Shown here piece by piece: positions 54,465 to 64,000 of a DNA stretch of 64,000 bases. The position numbers were made by a program, and so were the translations under genes. The notes under the pieces were generated by a model. That model was not told the DNA's origin, did no database searches, and saw nothing but the letters and a program-made list of their open reading frames with translations. This DNA is from Lysobacter sp. 5GHs7-4 (lineage in GTDB: Bacteria > Pseudomonadota > Gammaproteobacteria > Xanthomonadales > Xanthomonadaceae): assembly GCF_021284765.1 (NCBI RefSeq), contig NZ_CP089924.1, positions 3,676,001 through 3,740,000 of the forward strand, read 5' to 3'. Each line of letters begins with the position of its first letter. The first letter of the stretch is position 1.

Positions 54465-54539
54465 ATCGGAACCGCACGGCGCTTCAAATCGCACCGCGAA
54501 CCGCAAGGGCGAGAGCCAGTGGCGCACGCGCGTGGCCCC

Positions 54540-56411
54540 TCACCCCAACAAGCGATCGATCACCCGCTGCGCCAGCGCTTCGGCGTCGTCGTCCACCGTG
54601 TTCAACACCAGCTCCGGCGCGTCCGGCGCTTCGTAGGGCGAGTCGATGCCGGTGAAGTTGGGGATCTGGCCGGCACGGGCCTTGGCGTACAAGCCCTTGA
54701 CGTCGCGCTGTTCGGCCACCGCCAGCGGTGTGTCCACGTAGACCTCGACGAACTCGTCGGGGCCAAACAGTTCGCGCGCCATGCGCCGCTCGGCGCGGAA
54801 CGGCGAGATGAAACTGACCAGCACGATCAGGCCGGCGTCGGTCATCAGGCGCGCGACTTCGGCGACGCGGCGGATGTTCTCGACCCGGTCCTCATCGGTG
54901 AAGCCCAGATCCTTGTTGAGGCCGTGGCGGACGTTGTCGCCGTCCAGGATGTAAGTGTGGTGGCCCAGCGCGTGCAGGCGCTTTTCGACCAGATTGGCGA
55001 TGGTCGACTTGCCCGAACCGGACAGGCCGGTGAACCACACGCAGCGCGGCGTCTGCGCCTTGCTGCGCGCGCGCGCGGCCTTGTCGACGTCGACGTGCTG
55101 CCAATGGATGTTGCCGGCGCGGCGCAGGGCGAAATCCAGCGTGCCGGCGGCGACGGTGGCGTTGTCCTCGCGGTCGATCAGGATGAAGCCGCCCAACGCG
55201 CGGTTGTCGCGGTAGGCCTCGAACGCGACCGGCTGATCGAGGTTGAGGTTGCAGTACGCGACCTCGTTGAGCTCCAGATGCTTGGCGGCCAGTTGCGCCT
55301 GCGTATTCACGTCGATCTTGTGCTTGATCTCGGTGACCGTGGCGCTGACCGTGCGCGTGCCGATCTTGAGCCAGTACGGGCGGCCGGGCAGCAACGGGCT
55401 CTCGCCCATCCACAGCAGATGCGCGGCGAACTGGTCGGCGACCTGCGCCGGCGCGGCGGCCGCGGCGATCACGTCGCCGCGGCTGATGTCGAGTTCGTCG
55501 TCCAGCGTGAGGGTGACGGCCTGGCCCACGCCGGCCACGTCCAGGTCGCCGTCGGCGGTGACGATGCGCGCGATCCTGGAGCGCCGGCCCGAGGGCAGCG
55601 CCGCGATCTCGTCGCCGGGCCGGACTACACCCGCGGCGACGGTGCCGGCGAAGCCGCGGAAATTCTGGTTAGGGCGGTTGACCCACTGCACCGGCAGGCG
55701 GAAACCGACCTCGGTTTCGACGCGCGACACGTCCACCGTTTCCAGGTGTTCGAGCACGCTCGCGCCCTCGTACCAGGGCATCGCCTGCGAGCGCTGCAGC
55801 AGGTTGTCGCCGCGCAGCGCCGACAGCGGGATCGCGGCGACCTGGGCGATGCCGTGCTGCGCGGCGAGCGCGCGGTATTCGTCGGCGATGGCCTCGAACA
55901 CGCCCTGGTCGTAACCGACCAGGTCCATCTTGTTGACCGCCAGCAGCACATGACGGATGCCCAGCAACGCGGCGATGTAGGTGTGGCGACGGGTCTGGGT
56001 CAGCAGCCCCTTGCGCGCGTCCACCAGCACCACCGCCAGGTCGGCGGTGGAAGCGCCGGTGGCCATGTTGCGGGTGTATTGCTCGTGGCCCGGGCAGTCG
56101 GCGACGATGAACTTGCGCCGCTCGGTGCCGAAGTAGCGGTAGGCGACGTCGATGGTGATGCCCTGTTCGCGCTCGGCGGCCAGGCCGTCGACCAGCAAGG
56201 CGTAATCGATCTCGCCGTTCTGGGTGCCATGACGGCGGCTGTCGGCGCTGAGCGCGGCCAGTTGGTCGTCGAACAGCAGACGCGTGTCGTGCAGCAGGCG
56301 CCCGATCAGGGTGCTCTTGCCGTCGTCGACGCTGCCGCAGGTGATGAAGCGCAGCAGGCCCTTGGACTCGTGCAGGTGCAGGTAGGCGGCGATGTCTTCG
56401 GCGACGGCCAT
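54540..56411 (-). CDS. cysN: Bifunctional sulfate adenylyltransferase large subunit / APS kinase (CysNC)
   Basis: This 623-residue fusion has an N-terminal CysN GTPase-regulated ATP sulfurylase subunit (about 1-440): G1 [20 protein letters not shown] (22-41), [27 protein letters not shown] and NKMD. The C-terminal APS kinase (about 450-623) has [20 protein letters not shown] (about 455-474) and [20 protein letters not shown]. CysD-CysN makes APS from sulfate; the APS kinase part then makes PAPS for CysH. Its start overlaps the cysD stop (TGATG), so the subunits are translated together. Fused CysNC is common in Xanthomonadaceae. Expected regulator: CysB (62105). Confidence 0.95.
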   Translation of the reverse strand: MAVAEDIAAYLHLHESKGLLRFITCGSVDDGKSTLIGRLLHDTRLLFDDQLAALSADSRRHGTQNGEIDYALLVDGLAAEREQGITIDVAYRYFGTERRKFIVADCPGHEQYTRNMATGASTADLAVVLVDARKGLLTQTRRHTYIAALLGIRHVLLAVNKMDLVGYDQGVFEAIADEYRALAAQHGIAQVAAIPLSALRGDNLLQRSQAMPWYEGASVLEHLETVDVSRVETEVGFRLPVQWVNRPNQNFRGFAGTVAAGVVRPGDEIAALPSGRRSRIARIVTADGDLDVAGVGQAVTLTLDDELDISRGDVIAAAAAPAQVADQFAAHLLWMGESPLLPGRPYWLKIGTRTVSATVTEIKHKIDVNTQAQLAAKHLELNEVAYCNLNLDQPVAFEAYRDNRALGGFILIDREDNATVAAGTLDFALRRAGNIHWQHVDVDKAARARSKAQTPRCVWFTGLSGSGKSTIANLVEKRLHALGHHTYILDGDNVRHGLNKDLGFTDEDRVENIRRVAEVARLMTDAGLIVLVSFISPFRAERRMARELFGPDEFVEVYVDTPLAVAEQRDVKGLYAKARAGQIPNFTGIDSPYEAPDAPELVLNTVDDDAEALAQRVIDRLLG

Positions 56412-57403
56412 CAGAAATAGCCCTCCTGCTTCTTCTTCTCCATCGACGCGGAAGGGTCGTGGTCGATCACCCGGCCCTGGCGTTCGGAGGTGGTGGCGAC
56501 CAGCATCTCGGCGATGATCTTCTCCAGGCTGTCGGCCTCGGATTCGATCGCGCCGGTCAGCGGATAGCAGCCCAGGGTGCGGAAGCGCACGCGGCGCAGC
56601 TGCGGGGTTTCGCCCGGACGCAGCGGCAGGCGCTCATCGTCTACCAGGATCAGGGCGCCGTCGCGTTCCACCACCGGCCGCTCGGCGGCGAAATACAGCG
56701 AAGGCACCGGGATCTTCTCGCGGTAGATGTAGAGCCAGACGTCCAGCTCGGTCCAGTTCGAGATCGGGAACACGCGCACGCTCTCGCCGCTGCGGATGCG
56801 GGTGTTGTAGAGGCTCCACAGCTCCGGGCGCTGGTTCTTGGGATCCCAGCGGTGCTGCTCGTTGCGGAACGAGAAGATGCGTTCCTTTGCACGCGACTTC
56901 TCCTCGTCGCGGCGCGCGCCGCCGATGGCGGCATCGAAGCGCGCTGCGTCCAGGGCCTGCTTCAGGCCCTGGGTCTTCATCACGTCGGTGTGGACGCTGG
57001 CGCCGTGGCTGATCGGGCCGATGCCGCGGGCGACGCCGTCGGGGTTGGTGTGCACGCGCAGCTCGACGCCGGTCTCGGCGGCGCGGCGGTCGCGGAAGGC
57101 GATCATCTCGCGGAACTTCCAGCCGGTATCGACGTGCAGCAGCGGGATCGGCGGGCGCGCAGGATAAAAGGCCTTGAGCAGCACATGCAGCAGCACCGAG
57201 CTGTCCTTGCCTACCGAGTACAGCATCACCGGGTTGCGGAACTCGGCCGCGACCTCTCGAAGGATATGGATGCTTTCGGCTTCCAGGCGGTCTAGATGGC
57301 TCAGGTCCAAGGTCGGGCTCGTGGCTGCGGGGCGTGCGTCGGCGCCGCGCCGGGGCACGGCGCGACCGCGACTATCTGACCACAGAAGGGAATCGAGGGG
57401 CAT
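56411..57403 (-). CDS. cysD: Sulfate adenylyltransferase small subunit CysD
   Basis: This 330-residue PP-loop ATP sulfurylase subunit has [20 protein letters not shown] (about 33-52), the ATP loop [20 protein letters not shown] (about 59-78), [20 protein letters not shown] (about 162-181) and [20 protein letters not shown]. The C-terminus [19 protein letters not shown] is family-typical. Compared with E. coli CysD there is an Arg/Ala-rich N-terminal extension of about 30 residues ([20 protein letters not shown]). Translation may actually start at a TTG just before DLSHLD. It is first in the cysD-cysNC operon and diverges from cysJ. Confidence 0.93.
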   Translation of the reverse strand: MPLDSLLWSDSRGRAVPRRGADARPAATSPTLDLSHLDRLEAESIHILREVAAEFRNPVMLYSVGKDSSVLLHVLLKAFYPARPPIPLLHVDTGWKFREMIAFRDRRAAETGVELRVHTNPDGVARGIGPISHGASVHTDVMKTQGLKQALDAARFDAAIGGARRDEEKSRAKERIFSFRNEQHRWDPKNQRPELWSLYNTRIRSGESVRVFPISNWTELDVWLYIYREKIPVPSLYFAAERPVVERDGALILVDDERLPLRPGETPQLRRVRFRTLGCYPLTGAIESEADSLEKIIAEMLVATTSERQGRVIDHDPSASMEKKKQEGYF

Positions 57404-57573
57404 GCCAGGCGCGAGGCGACAGCGAACGGGCCGCCATTAGGCCGCCGCCGCCCGCGCCGGCGGAAATGAGCGCAGGGCATGAACGCATAACGCAGCATCC
57501 TTTCCGCGCGCCTCGCGCGGGTCCTAGCCTGCAGGCTCCGAACCTTGCCGTTCCCTGCCCCGAGCCGTCTGCC
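57404..57573. promoter_or_regulatory. Divergent control region cysD-cysJ
   Basis: About 170 bp between two divergent sulfate-assimilation operons. It holds the direct repeat AACGCA-T-AACGCA at 57482-57494 and a CGCGCGCCTCGCGCG hairpin just after. These could be part of a CysB-binding region, but no proven consensus is available to me for this group. I could not pick out clear -10/-35 boxes. Confidence 0.35.
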
Positions 57574-59385
57574 ATGCCCGCGTCCGCGCAACTCGCCATC
57601 CCAGGCACCCCGCTCGCCGAGGACCGGCTGTCCGCGCTGCTGCGCCTGACCGAAGGCTTGGACCGCGACGGCCTGTGGTGGTTGTCGGGCTACACCGCCG
57701 GCCTGGCCGCGCGCACCGTCGGTGGCGCCCCCGCGCCGGCCCCGCTGGCGCCGGAAGCGCGCAGCAGCGAGCGCCTGACGGTGGTCTACGGCAGCCAGAC
57801 CGGCAACGCCAAGCGCCTGGCCGAGCAGCTCGCGGCCCAGGCCGAACAGGCCGGCCTATCGGTGCGCCTGCTGCGCGCCGACGCCTACCCGACCCGCGAA
57901 CTCAAGAACGAGCGCCACCTCTACCTGGTCGTCAGCACTCAGGGCGACGGCGATCCGCCCGACGACGCGCGCGGCTTGGTCGAGTTCATCGCCGGCAAGC
58001 GCGCGCCGGAGCTGAAGCAGCTGCACTACGCCGTGCTGGGCCTGGGCGACTCCAGCTATCCGCAGTTCTGCGCGATCGGCCTCAAGCTGGACGAGCGCCT
58101 GGCCGAACTCGGCGCCACCCGCCTGCTGGCGCGCGGCGATGCCGACCTGGACTTCGAAACCGTGGCCACGCCCTGGCTGCAGCAGGCCCTGGCCGCGGCC
58201 AAGGACGCGCTGAAGCCCAGCGCGCCGCTGGCCACCGTCACCCCGCTGCGCCCGCTGCCGGCCGCGCCCGCCTACACCCGCGAGGCCCCGTTCGCGGCCG
58301 AGCTGCTGGTCAACCAGCGCCTGACCGTGGGCGGCAGCGACAAAGACGTGCGCCATATCGAGCTGTCGCTGGAAGGCTCCGGTCTGAGCTACGCGCCCGG
58401 CGACGCGCTGGGCCTGTGGCCGCGCAATCCGCCGGCCCTGGTCGAGGCGGTACTGCGCACGCTGGAGCTGGACGGCGACAGCGACATCGAACACGGCGGC
58501 CAGCGCCTGCCGCTGCGCCAGTGGCTGGGCGAGAAGCGCGAACTGACCAAGCTGGCGCGGCCCTTCGTCGCCAGCCACGCTGCGCACGCGCGCAGCGAGG
58601 ACCTCAACCGCCTGCTGGCCCCGGACAACGCCGCCGCGTTCACCCGCCTGCTCGCCGACACCCAGGTGATCGACCTGCTGCAGCGCTACGACGGCTCCTG
58701 GTCGGGCGAGGAACTGGTGGCCGCGCTGCGTCCGCTGACGCCGCGCCTGTACTCGATCGCGTCCAGCCAGAAGCTGGTCGGCGACGAGGTGCACCTGACC
58801 GTGGCGCATGTCGAATACGCCAGCGATGGCGGCACGCGCTGGGGCGCGGCCTCGCACCTGCTCGCGCGCAGCGAGGAAGGCGCGCGCCTGCCGGTGTTCG
58901 TCGAACACAACGAACGTTTCCGCCTGCCGCGCGACGGCGCCCGCGACGTGATCATGATCGGTCCCGGCACCGGCGTGGCGCCGTTCCGCGGCTTCGTCCA
59001 GGAACGCGCCGCCGACGGCGCCAGCGGGCGCAACTGGCTGTTGTTCGGCAATCCGCATTTCCGCAGCGATTTCCTCTACCAGACCGAATGGCAGGCGGCC
59101 CTGAAGTCCGGCCAGCTGCATCGTCTGGACCTGGCGTTCTCGCGCGATCAGGCCCACAAGATCTACGTGCAAGACCGCCTGCGCCAGGCCGGCCGCGATC
59201 TCTACGACTGGCTGGAAGGCGGCGCGCATCTTTACGTCTGCGGCGACGCCACGCGCATGGCGCGCGACGTGCACGCCGCGTTGCTGGCGGCGATCGCCGA
59301 GCACGGCGGCAAGAGCGCCGAAGACGCCGAGGATTATCTGAACGCCTTGCAGCAGCAGGGCCGCTACGCCCGGGACGTGTACTGA
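57574..59385 (+). CDS. cysJ: Sulfite reductase flavoprotein subunit CysJ
   Basis: This 603-residue flavoprotein passes electrons from NADPH through FAD and FMN to CysI. The flavodoxin domain (about 68-210) shows [20 protein letters not shown] (about 69-88) and [23 protein letters not shown] binding is at [12 protein letters not shown] (about 389-400) and [21 protein letters not shown] binding is at [20 protein letters not shown] (about 460-479), and the C-terminus is GRYARDVY. An N-terminal segment ([20 protein letters not shown]) matches CysJ. The ATG at 57574 fits the family length. cysI starts one base after its stop. Confidence 0.95.
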   Translation: MPASAQLAIPGTPLAEDRLSALLRLTEGLDRDGLWWLSGYTAGLAARTVGGAPAPAPLAPEARSSERLTVVYGSQTGNAKRLAEQLAAQAEQAGLSVRLLRADAYPTRELKNERHLYLVVSTQGDGDPPDDARGLVEFIAGKRAPELKQLHYAVLGLGDSSYPQFCAIGLKLDERLAELGATRLLARGDADLDFETVATPWLQQALAAAKDALKPSAPLATVTPLRPLPAAPAYTREAPFAAELLVNQRLTVGGSDKDVRHIELSLEGSGLSYAPGDALGLWPRNPPALVEAVLRTLELDGDSDIEHGGQRLPLRQWLGEKRELTKLARPFVASHAAHARSEDLNRLLAPDNAAAFTRLLADTQVIDLLQRYDGSWSGEELVAALRPLTPRLYSIASSQKLVGDEVHLTVAHVEYASDGGTRWGAASHLLARSEEGARLPVFVEHNERFRLPRDGARDVIMIGPGTGVAPFRGFVQERAADGASGRNWLLFGNPHFRSDFLYQTEWQAALKSGQLHRLDLAFSRDQAHKIYVQDRLRQAGRDLYDWLEGGAHLYVCGDATRMARDVHAALLAAIAEHGGKSAEDAEDYLNALQQQGRYARDVY

Positions 59386-59386
59386 T

Positions 59387-61135
59387 ATGTCCGCGCACTC
59401 CGTCGAAGACATCAAGCGTTCCAGCGCGCGCCTGCGCGGCAGCCTGCTGGACAGCCTGGCCGACCCGGTCACCGGCAGCCTGCGCGAGGACGATCAGACC
59501 CTGATCAAGTACCACGGCAGCTACCAGCAGGACGACCGCGACCTCCGCGAGGAGCGCCGCCTGGCCAAGCTGGAGCCGGCCTACAGCTTCATGATCCGCA
59601 CCCGCACGCCGGGCGGCGTGGTCAGCCCCGCGCAATGGCTGAAGCTGGACGCCATCGCCACCACTTACGCCGAACGCGGCCTGCGCATCACCACGCGCCA
59701 GGCGTTCCAATTCCATGGCGTGATCAAGACCGAGCTCAAGCCGACGATGGCGGCGATCAACGCCGCGCTGATCGACACCCTGGCCGCCTGCGGCGACGTC
59801 AACCGCAATGTCGCGGTGGCCGCCAACCCGCAGCGCTCGCAGGCGCATGCCGCGGTCTACGCGCAGGCCGCGGCGCTGTCCGAGCACCTGCTGCCCAACA
59901 CCCGCGCCTACTACGAAATCTGGCTGGACGAGGAGCGCGTGGCCGGCAGCGGCGAAGAGGACGAACCGATCTACGGCAACGTCTACCTGCCGCGCAAGTT
60001 CAAGATCGGCTTCGCGGTGCCGCCTTACAACGACGTCGACGTGTTCGCCCAGGACCTGGGCTATATCGCGGTGCTGGACGAGGCCGGCGAGCTGCAGGGC
60101 TACAACGTCAGCGTCGGCGGCGGCATGGGCGCGACCCACGGCGATCCGGAAACCTATCCGCGTCTGGGCAACGTGATCGGCTTCGTCACGCCCGATCAGG
60201 TGATCGCGGTCGGCGAGGCGGTGGTCACCGCCCAGCGCGATCACGGCAACCGCGCCGTGCGCAAGCGCGCGCGGCTGAAGTACACCATCGACGACCACGG
60301 TCTGGAGTGGTTCAAGAACGAAGTCGAACGCCGCGCCGGGTTCTCTCTCCTCCCCGCGCGGCCGTTCGCCTTCGCCCATAATGGCGATCGTTTCGGCTGG
60401 GTCGAAGGCGAGGACGGACGCGCGCACCTGACCCTGCGCATTCCTGCCGGCCGCATCGTCGACGGCGAATCCGCCGACGGCGCCCAGGTGCGCCATCTCA
60501 GCGGCCTGCGCGAACTGGCGCGCGTGCTGGACGAAGCCGGCGACGGCACGCAGTTCCGCATGACGCCCAACCAGAATCTGACCATCGCCGGCATCGCGCC
60601 CGCGCTGCGCGAACGCGTCGACGCGCTGATCGCGCAGTACGGTCTGGACGGCTATCGCGCGGCCAGTCCGTTGCGCCGCAACGCCCTGGCCTGCGTCGCG
60701 CTGCCGACCTGCGGCCTGGCGATGGCCGAGGCCGAACGCTATCTGCCGGAACTGATCGGCAAGGTCGAGACCTTGCTGGAGCGCCACGCCATCGCCGATG
60801 CGCCGATCCACCTGCGCATCAGCGGCTGCCCCAACGGCTGCTCGCGTCCGTACCTGGGCGAGATCGCCCTGGTCGGCAAGGCGCCCGGCCGCTACAACCT
60901 GATGCTGGGCGCCGATCACCGCGGCCAGCGCCTCAACACGCTGTACCGCGAGAACATCGCCGAGCCCGAAATCCTGGCCGCGCTGGACCCGCTGTTCGCC
61001 GATTACGCCGCGCAGCGCCAGGCCGACGAAGGCTTCGGCGACTACCTGCTGCGCAGCGCCGCCGTCGTCATTCCGCCCCACGCCATCCGGCCGAGCATTC
61101 CGATCTCGGTCGTCGCCTCCGAGGTCCGCGCATGA
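59387..61135 (+). CDS. cysI: Sulfite reductase hemoprotein subunit CysI
   Basis: This 582-residue hemoprotein reduces sulfite to sulfide with six electrons, holding sirohaem and a [4Fe-4S] cluster. Cluster and haem cysteines are visible as C-x5-C (CVALPTC in [20 protein letters not shown]) and C-x3-C ([18 protein letters not shown]). The N-terminal [20 protein letters not shown] and [20 protein letters not shown] are diagnostic of the NADPH-type CysI. It sits between cysJ (1-bp gap) and cysH (4-bp ATGA overlap). Sirohaem is supplied by CysG at 63378. Confidence 0.96.
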   Translation: MSAHSVEDIKRSSARLRGSLLDSLADPVTGSLREDDQTLIKYHGSYQQDDRDLREERRLAKLEPAYSFMIRTRTPGGVVSPAQWLKLDAIATTYAERGLRITTRQAFQFHGVIKTELKPTMAAINAALIDTLAACGDVNRNVAVAANPQRSQAHAAVYAQAAALSEHLLPNTRAYYEIWLDEERVAGSGEEDEPIYGNVYLPRKFKIGFAVPPYNDVDVFAQDLGYIAVLDEAGELQGYNVSVGGGMGATHGDPETYPRLGNVIGFVTPDQVIAVGEAVVTAQRDHGNRAVRKRARLKYTIDDHGLEWFKNEVERRAGFSLLPARPFAFAHNGDRFGWVEGEDGRAHLTLRIPAGRIVDGESADGAQVRHLSGLRELARVLDEAGDGTQFRMTPNQNLTIAGIAPALRERVDALIAQYGLDGYRAASPLRRNALACVALPTCGLAMAEAERYLPELIGKVETLLERHAIADAPIHLRISGCPNGCSRPYLGEIALVGKAPGRYNLMLGADHRGQRLNTLYRENIAEPEILAALDPLFADYAAQRQADEGFGDYLLRSAAVVIPPHAIRPSIPISVVASEVRA

Positions 61136-61878
61136 GCCCGCCCGATCCCATCACCGCCGCCGAATCGCCGCGCGCGCTGGCCGATCTCAACCGTTGGCTG
61201 GAACGCCTGAGCGCGCAGGACCGTATCGCCTGGGCGCTGGAGAACACCGCCGGCGAGCACGCGCTGTCGTCCAGCTTCGGCGCGCAGGCCGCGGTCAGCC
61301 TGCACATGGTCACGCGGCAGGCGCCGAAGATTCCGGTGATCCTGATCGACACCGGTTATCTGTTCCCGGAGACCTACCGCTTCGTCGACGACATGAGCAG
61401 CCGCCTGGACCTGAACCTCAAGGTCTATCGGCCGCAGATCGGCATTGCCTGGATGGAAGCGCGCATGGGCAAGATCTGGGAACAGGGCGTGGACGGCATC
61501 GAGCGCTACAACCGCCTGCGCAAGGTCGAGCCGATGCAGCGCGCCTTGAACGAGTTGGGCGTGCGCACCTGGATCGCCGGCCTGCGCCGCAGCCAGTCCA
61601 GCAGCCGCGCCAACCTCGACTTCCTCAGCCTGCGCGACGGCCGCTGGAAACTGCACCCGCTGGCCGACTGGAGCGACCGCGACGTCTGGCAGTACCTGCA
61701 GCAGCACGACCTGCCCTACCACCCGCTGTGGCACGACGGCTACGTGTCGATCGGCGACGTGCACACCACCAGCAAGCTGGAGGCCGGCATGCGCGAGGAG
61801 GACACGCGGTTCTTCGGGCTCAAGCGCGAGTGCGGGCTGCACTTCGACGATGAGGGGACGACGGAGCAGGCGGCTTGA
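61132..61878 (+). CDS. cysH: Phosphoadenylyl-sulfate reductase CysH
   Basis: This 248-residue enzyme reduces PAPS to sulfite with thioredoxin. It has [20 protein letters not shown] (about 44-63), [20 protein letters not shown] (about 69-88), [16 protein letters not shown] (about 144-159) and the single catalytic cysteine in the C-terminal KRECGLHF (Cys234). The extra cysteine pairs of APS reductases (CC and CXXC) are absent, so it uses PAPS; this fits the APS kinase fused in CysNC. Its start overlaps the cysI stop. It ends the cysJIH operon, followed by a repeat element. Confidence 0.94.
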   Translation: MSPPDPITAAESPRALADLNRWLERLSAQDRIAWALENTAGEHALSSSFGAQAAVSLHMVTRQAPKIPVILIDTGYLFPETYRFVDDMSSRLDLNLKVYRPQIGIAWMEARMGKIWEQGVDGIERYNRLRKVEPMQRALNELGVRTWIAGLRRSQSSSRANLDFLSLRDGRWKLHPLADWSDRDVWQYLQQHDLPYHPLWHDGYVSIGDVHTTSKLEAGMREEDTRFFGLKRECGLHFDDEGTTEQAA

Positions 61879-61888
61879 GGATTGCGCG

Positions 61889-62055
61889 CTAGAAGCAAAT
61901 CCCCCCTAGCCCCCTTCTACAAAGGGGGAACGGTAGTTTCGTGCGGACCTGCCGTTGTCGCTGATTTGCGCGCGCTCGCCAGTGGCGATAGAGCCCAGAT
62001 CTTGCGCCTGCAGTTCCCCCCTTTGAAAAGGGGGCTAGGGGGGATTTGCTTTTCA
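61889..62055. repeat. Inverted-repeat element, AAGCAAATCCCCCC family, copy 2
   Basis: Outer arms GAAGCAAATCCCCCCTAGCC then CCCTTCTACAAAGGG and their reverse complement near 62011-62055 (CCCCTTTGAAAAGGGGGCTA then GGGGGGATTTGC) flank about 85 bp. It matches the element at 18036-18191 in arms and in overall size, but not in the centre. It fills the gap between convergent cysH and cysB, where it may also end both transcripts. Confidence 0.8.
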
Positions 62056-62104
62056 GAGACTCAGACGCCAACGAAACCGCGCTGCGCGGTCGAACGCCCT
62101 CTCC

Positions 62105-63091
62105 TCAAGCCACGCTCTTACCCCGCACCAACTCGTCCCAGCTGGGCGCGCGCGGCCACTGCGCCTCGAGATTGCCCTCGAGCACGCGCCGCAAATCGCG
62201 GCGGTCGATCTGCGGCGCCAGGCCGTGCAGCAGTTCCAGCGCGTAGTCGCGCAGCACGCGCGCGCGCGGGATCACCGCCCAGGTCACGCATTCGGGCAGC
62301 GCATCGGGCGCGGTCAGCGCCTTGAGGTCTTCGTCGCGCCCGGTCACGGCCATCTCGGCCAGCACGCCCACGCCGAGGCCGGCGCGCACGTAGGTCTTGA
62401 TCAGGTCGGCGTCGCGCGCGGTCATCGCCAGTTGCGGTTCGGCGCCGCCGGCGGCGAAGGCGCGCCGCAGCGAGGATTCCGGACGCGTCGAGGATTCGTA
62501 GCTGATCAACGGGTGCGCGGCCAGTTCGCTGAGCGTGGGCGCGCGCTTGAGCGCGGCCAGCGCATGCGTGCTGGGCACCAGCACCACGCGCCGCCAGCGG
62601 AACAGCGGCACCGCCAACCCGCCCTCGGGCGCGGCGCCGGCGGTGCTGATCACCGCCAGGTCGGCATTGCCGTGCGACAGATGCTCCAGCACCTCGCCGT
62701 CGGCGGCGGCCTGCAAGTGCACGCTGACCTGCGGGAAGCCGCGCTTCACGTTCGCGATCACCGGCGGCAGCACATAACGCGCCTGGGTGTGCGTGGTGGC
62801 CAGGACCAGGCGGCCGGCGTGCTGGCCGCGCTCGTTGGCGGCGTAGGCGCGGATGTTGCCGGCCTCGTCGAGGATGCGGCGCGCATGCGCGAGCACGCGC
62901 TCGCCGGCCGGCGCGATCGCTTCCAGGCTGCGGCCCTTGCGCACGAACAACTGGAAGCCCAGCTCGTCCTCCAACTGCTTGAGCTGCTTGGACAAGCCGG
63001 GCTGGGTCGCGTGCACGCGCTCGGCGGCCAAGGTGATGTTGAGGCCCGAGTCGGCGATGGCGACCAGGTAGCGCAGTTGGGTCAGGGTCAT
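62105..63091 (-). CDS. cysB: LysR-type regulator of cysteine synthesis CysB
   Basis: This 328-residue LysR-family regulator has an N-terminal winged helix-turn-helix (MTLTQLRYLVAIADSGLNIT, LAAERVHATQPGLSKQLKQL, residues 1-40) and a C-terminal periplasmic-binding-like sensor (about 92-310). The sensor region ATTHTQARYVLPPVIANVKR (about 97-116) is characteristic of CysB/Cbl. In enteric bacteria CysB activates sulfate genes with N-acetylserine as signal. Its place beside cysJIH and cysG supports the same role. Start ATG 63091; the longer upstream frame has no homology. It diverges from cysG. Confidence 0.92.
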   Translation of the reverse strand: MTLTQLRYLVAIADSGLNITLAAERVHATQPGLSKQLKQLEDELGFQLFVRKGRSLEAIAPAGERVLAHARRILDEAGNIRAYAANERGQHAGRLVLATTHTQARYVLPPVIANVKRGFPQVSVHLQAAADGEVLEHLSHGNADLAVISTAGAAPEGGLAVPLFRWRRVVLVPSTHALAALKRAPTLSELAAHPLISYESSTRPESSLRRAFAAGGAEPQLAMTARDADLIKTYVRAGLGVGVLAEMAVTGRDEDLKALTAPDALPECVTWAVIPRARVLRDYALELLHGLAPQIDRRDLRRVLEGNLEAQWPRAPSWDELVRGKSVA

Positions 63092-63377
63092 AACGGCGGG
63101 ATCCGAAGCGGGGAGACGGAGGAACGGCGGCAGGCGGCGGCGCGGCAACACCCGGGCATCCGACACGGCATCGCGTTCACATTCATCTCTTTATTCGGAT
63201 AGAAGGATTTATAGATTAAGCCGGCCCCGGGCCGCTGTCCAGTAGTGTCCGCCCGCCGGCGCAGCCGCGCTCATGCCGTTAGGGCATGGGCACAGGCGGG
63301 GGCGTCATTTCCCCCGCCGCGCGGGGATTTGTAGGTTCGCCCCATCGTCTTCAGGCCCAACGCGCCCCGCCTTTCGT
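63092..63377. promoter_or_regulatory. Divergent cysB-cysG intergenic region
   Basis: 286 bp with an unusually AT-rich block at about 63180-63220 (TCTTTATTCGGATAGAAGGA then TTTATAGATTAAG) in otherwise GC-rich DNA, the likely promoter zone. Hairpins CATGCCGTTAGGGCATG (about 63272) and ones built on GCGGGG lie nearer cysG. Autoregulation by CysB would be expected here but is not shown. Confidence 0.45.
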
Positions 63378-64000
63378 ATGAGTACCGGTCTTTTTCCCCT
63401 GTTCGCCGCTCTGCGCGGCCGTGCCGTTCTCGTGGTGGGCGGCGGCGCGGTCGCGCAGCGCAAGGTCGAGGCCTTGCTGGACGCCGGGGCGCAGGTGCGC
63501 GTCGGCGCGCCCGCGCTGCAGGCTTCGCTGGTGCAGCTGGCCGAACAGGGCCGCATCCGCCACCTGCCCGGCGAGTTCGTCGAGCAGTGGCTGGACGAGG
63601 TCTGGCTGGCGATCGCCGCCACCGACGACGTCGCGGTCAACCGCGCGGTCGCCGCGGCCGGCGAGGCGCGCCGGCTCTGGGTCAACGTGGTCGACGACGC
63701 CGAAGCCTCCAGCTTCCACGTGCCGGCGCGGATCGAACGCGGGCCCTTGCAGATCGCGATCTCCAGCGGCGGCGGCGCGCCGATGCTGGCGCGGCATCTG
63801 CGCGAGCGCCTGGAAACTCAGCTCGATCCGTCCATGGCCGACCTGGCCGAACTGCTGGGCCGCGAACGCCTACGCATCCGCGCGCGCTATCCGGACCTGG
63901 GCGCGCGCCGGCGTTTCTTCGACGGCCTGCTCGACGGCCCGCTGCAGGGCCTGTTGCGCCAGCGCCGCCATCGCGCGGCGCAGCGCGCATTCGACGACGC
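63378..64000 (+). CDS. cysG: Siroheme synthase CysG, N-terminal part (window-truncated)
   Basis: An open frame runs from ATG 63378 to the window edge (207 codons). It begins with the precorrin-2 dehydrogenase/sirohydrochlorin ferrochelatase module: FPLFAALRGRAVLVVGGGAV (about 6-25, NAD-binding glycines), then AQRKVEALLDAGAQV, VNVVDDAEASSFHVPARIER (about 101-120) and AISSGGGAPMLARHLRERLE (about 126-145). In full CysG a uroporphyrinogen-III methyltransferase domain follows. It makes sirohaem for CysI. Whether the methyltransferase half is present cannot be seen. Confidence 0.9.
   Translation, partial: MSTGLFPLFAALRGRAVLVVGGGAVAQRKVEALLDAGAQVRVGAPALQASLVQLAEQGRIRHLPGEFVEQWLDEVWLAIAATDDVAVNRAVAAAGEARRLWVNVVDDAEASSFHVPARIERGPLQIAISSGGGAPMLARHLRERLETQLDPSMADLAELLGRERLRIRARYPDLGARRRFFDGLLDGPLQGLLRQRRHRAAQRAFDD

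Overview
The window is GC-rich (roughly 68-70%), tightly packed and chromosomal. It looks like a Lysobacter-type member of the Xanthomonadaceae. Supporting marks are the murL-murD2 glutamate-epimerisation pair, a fused aspartate kinase/diaminopimelate decarboxylase (LysAC), a sufR-sufBCDS cluster, a Fur-controlled TonB receptor, and families of short palindromic repeats typical of these genomes. The genus is inferred; no rRNA or tRNA gene is present. I see no phage, transposase or CRISPR array.

Layout. 1-3825 (minus): two in-frame genes for exported DUF11-type repeat proteins, the second cut by the window edge. 4345-6360: octaprenyl diphosphate synthase and a secreted dienelactone-hydrolase-like protein. 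6437-11776 (minus): lysAC-murL-murD2, overlapping genes linking diaminopimelate/lysine synthesis to D-Glu formation for peptidoglycan. 12049-13864: two tandem PhzF-like genes. 14178-17966: small exported proteins (one frameshifted), an SRPBCC protein, a glycine-zipper protein, an alpha/beta hydrolase and OsmC. 18375-28395 (plus): EF-G paralogue, MscS channel, thioredoxin-like protein, LysE exporter, DUF533 protein, three lipoproteins, a PIN protein, an AraC regulator and an EamA transporter. 28405-33825 (minus): DUF5916 outer-membrane protein, patatin, 3-hydroxybutyrate dehydrogenase and a SET-domain protein with a poly-lysine tail.

34231-40585 (plus) is the SUF iron-sulfur assembly operon, headed by its Rrf2 regulator and ending with a GNAT acetyltransferase and a small Rieske protein. 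42006-49884 (plus) is an iron-acquisition island: Fur box, TonB siderophore receptor, PiuC-type dioxygenase, PepSY membrane protein, DUF2271 protein with an FMN-attachment motif, DUF4198 protein, ApbE flavin transferase and a membrane-anchored flavodoxin reductase. Together these suggest a flavin-based electron route for reducing ferric siderophores in the periplasm. 54540-64000 is the sulfate-assimilation region: cysD-cysNC facing away from cysJ-cysI-cysH, then cysB divergent from a partial cysG.

Intergenic spaces carry at least five families of dispersed palindromes, including a 107-bp tandem array near 50 kb and one element inside the suf operon between sufB and sufC. The strongest candidates for a second look are the flavinylation/iron island, the murL-murD2-lysAC operon, the SET protein with its lysine tail, and the broken DUF11 gene pair.
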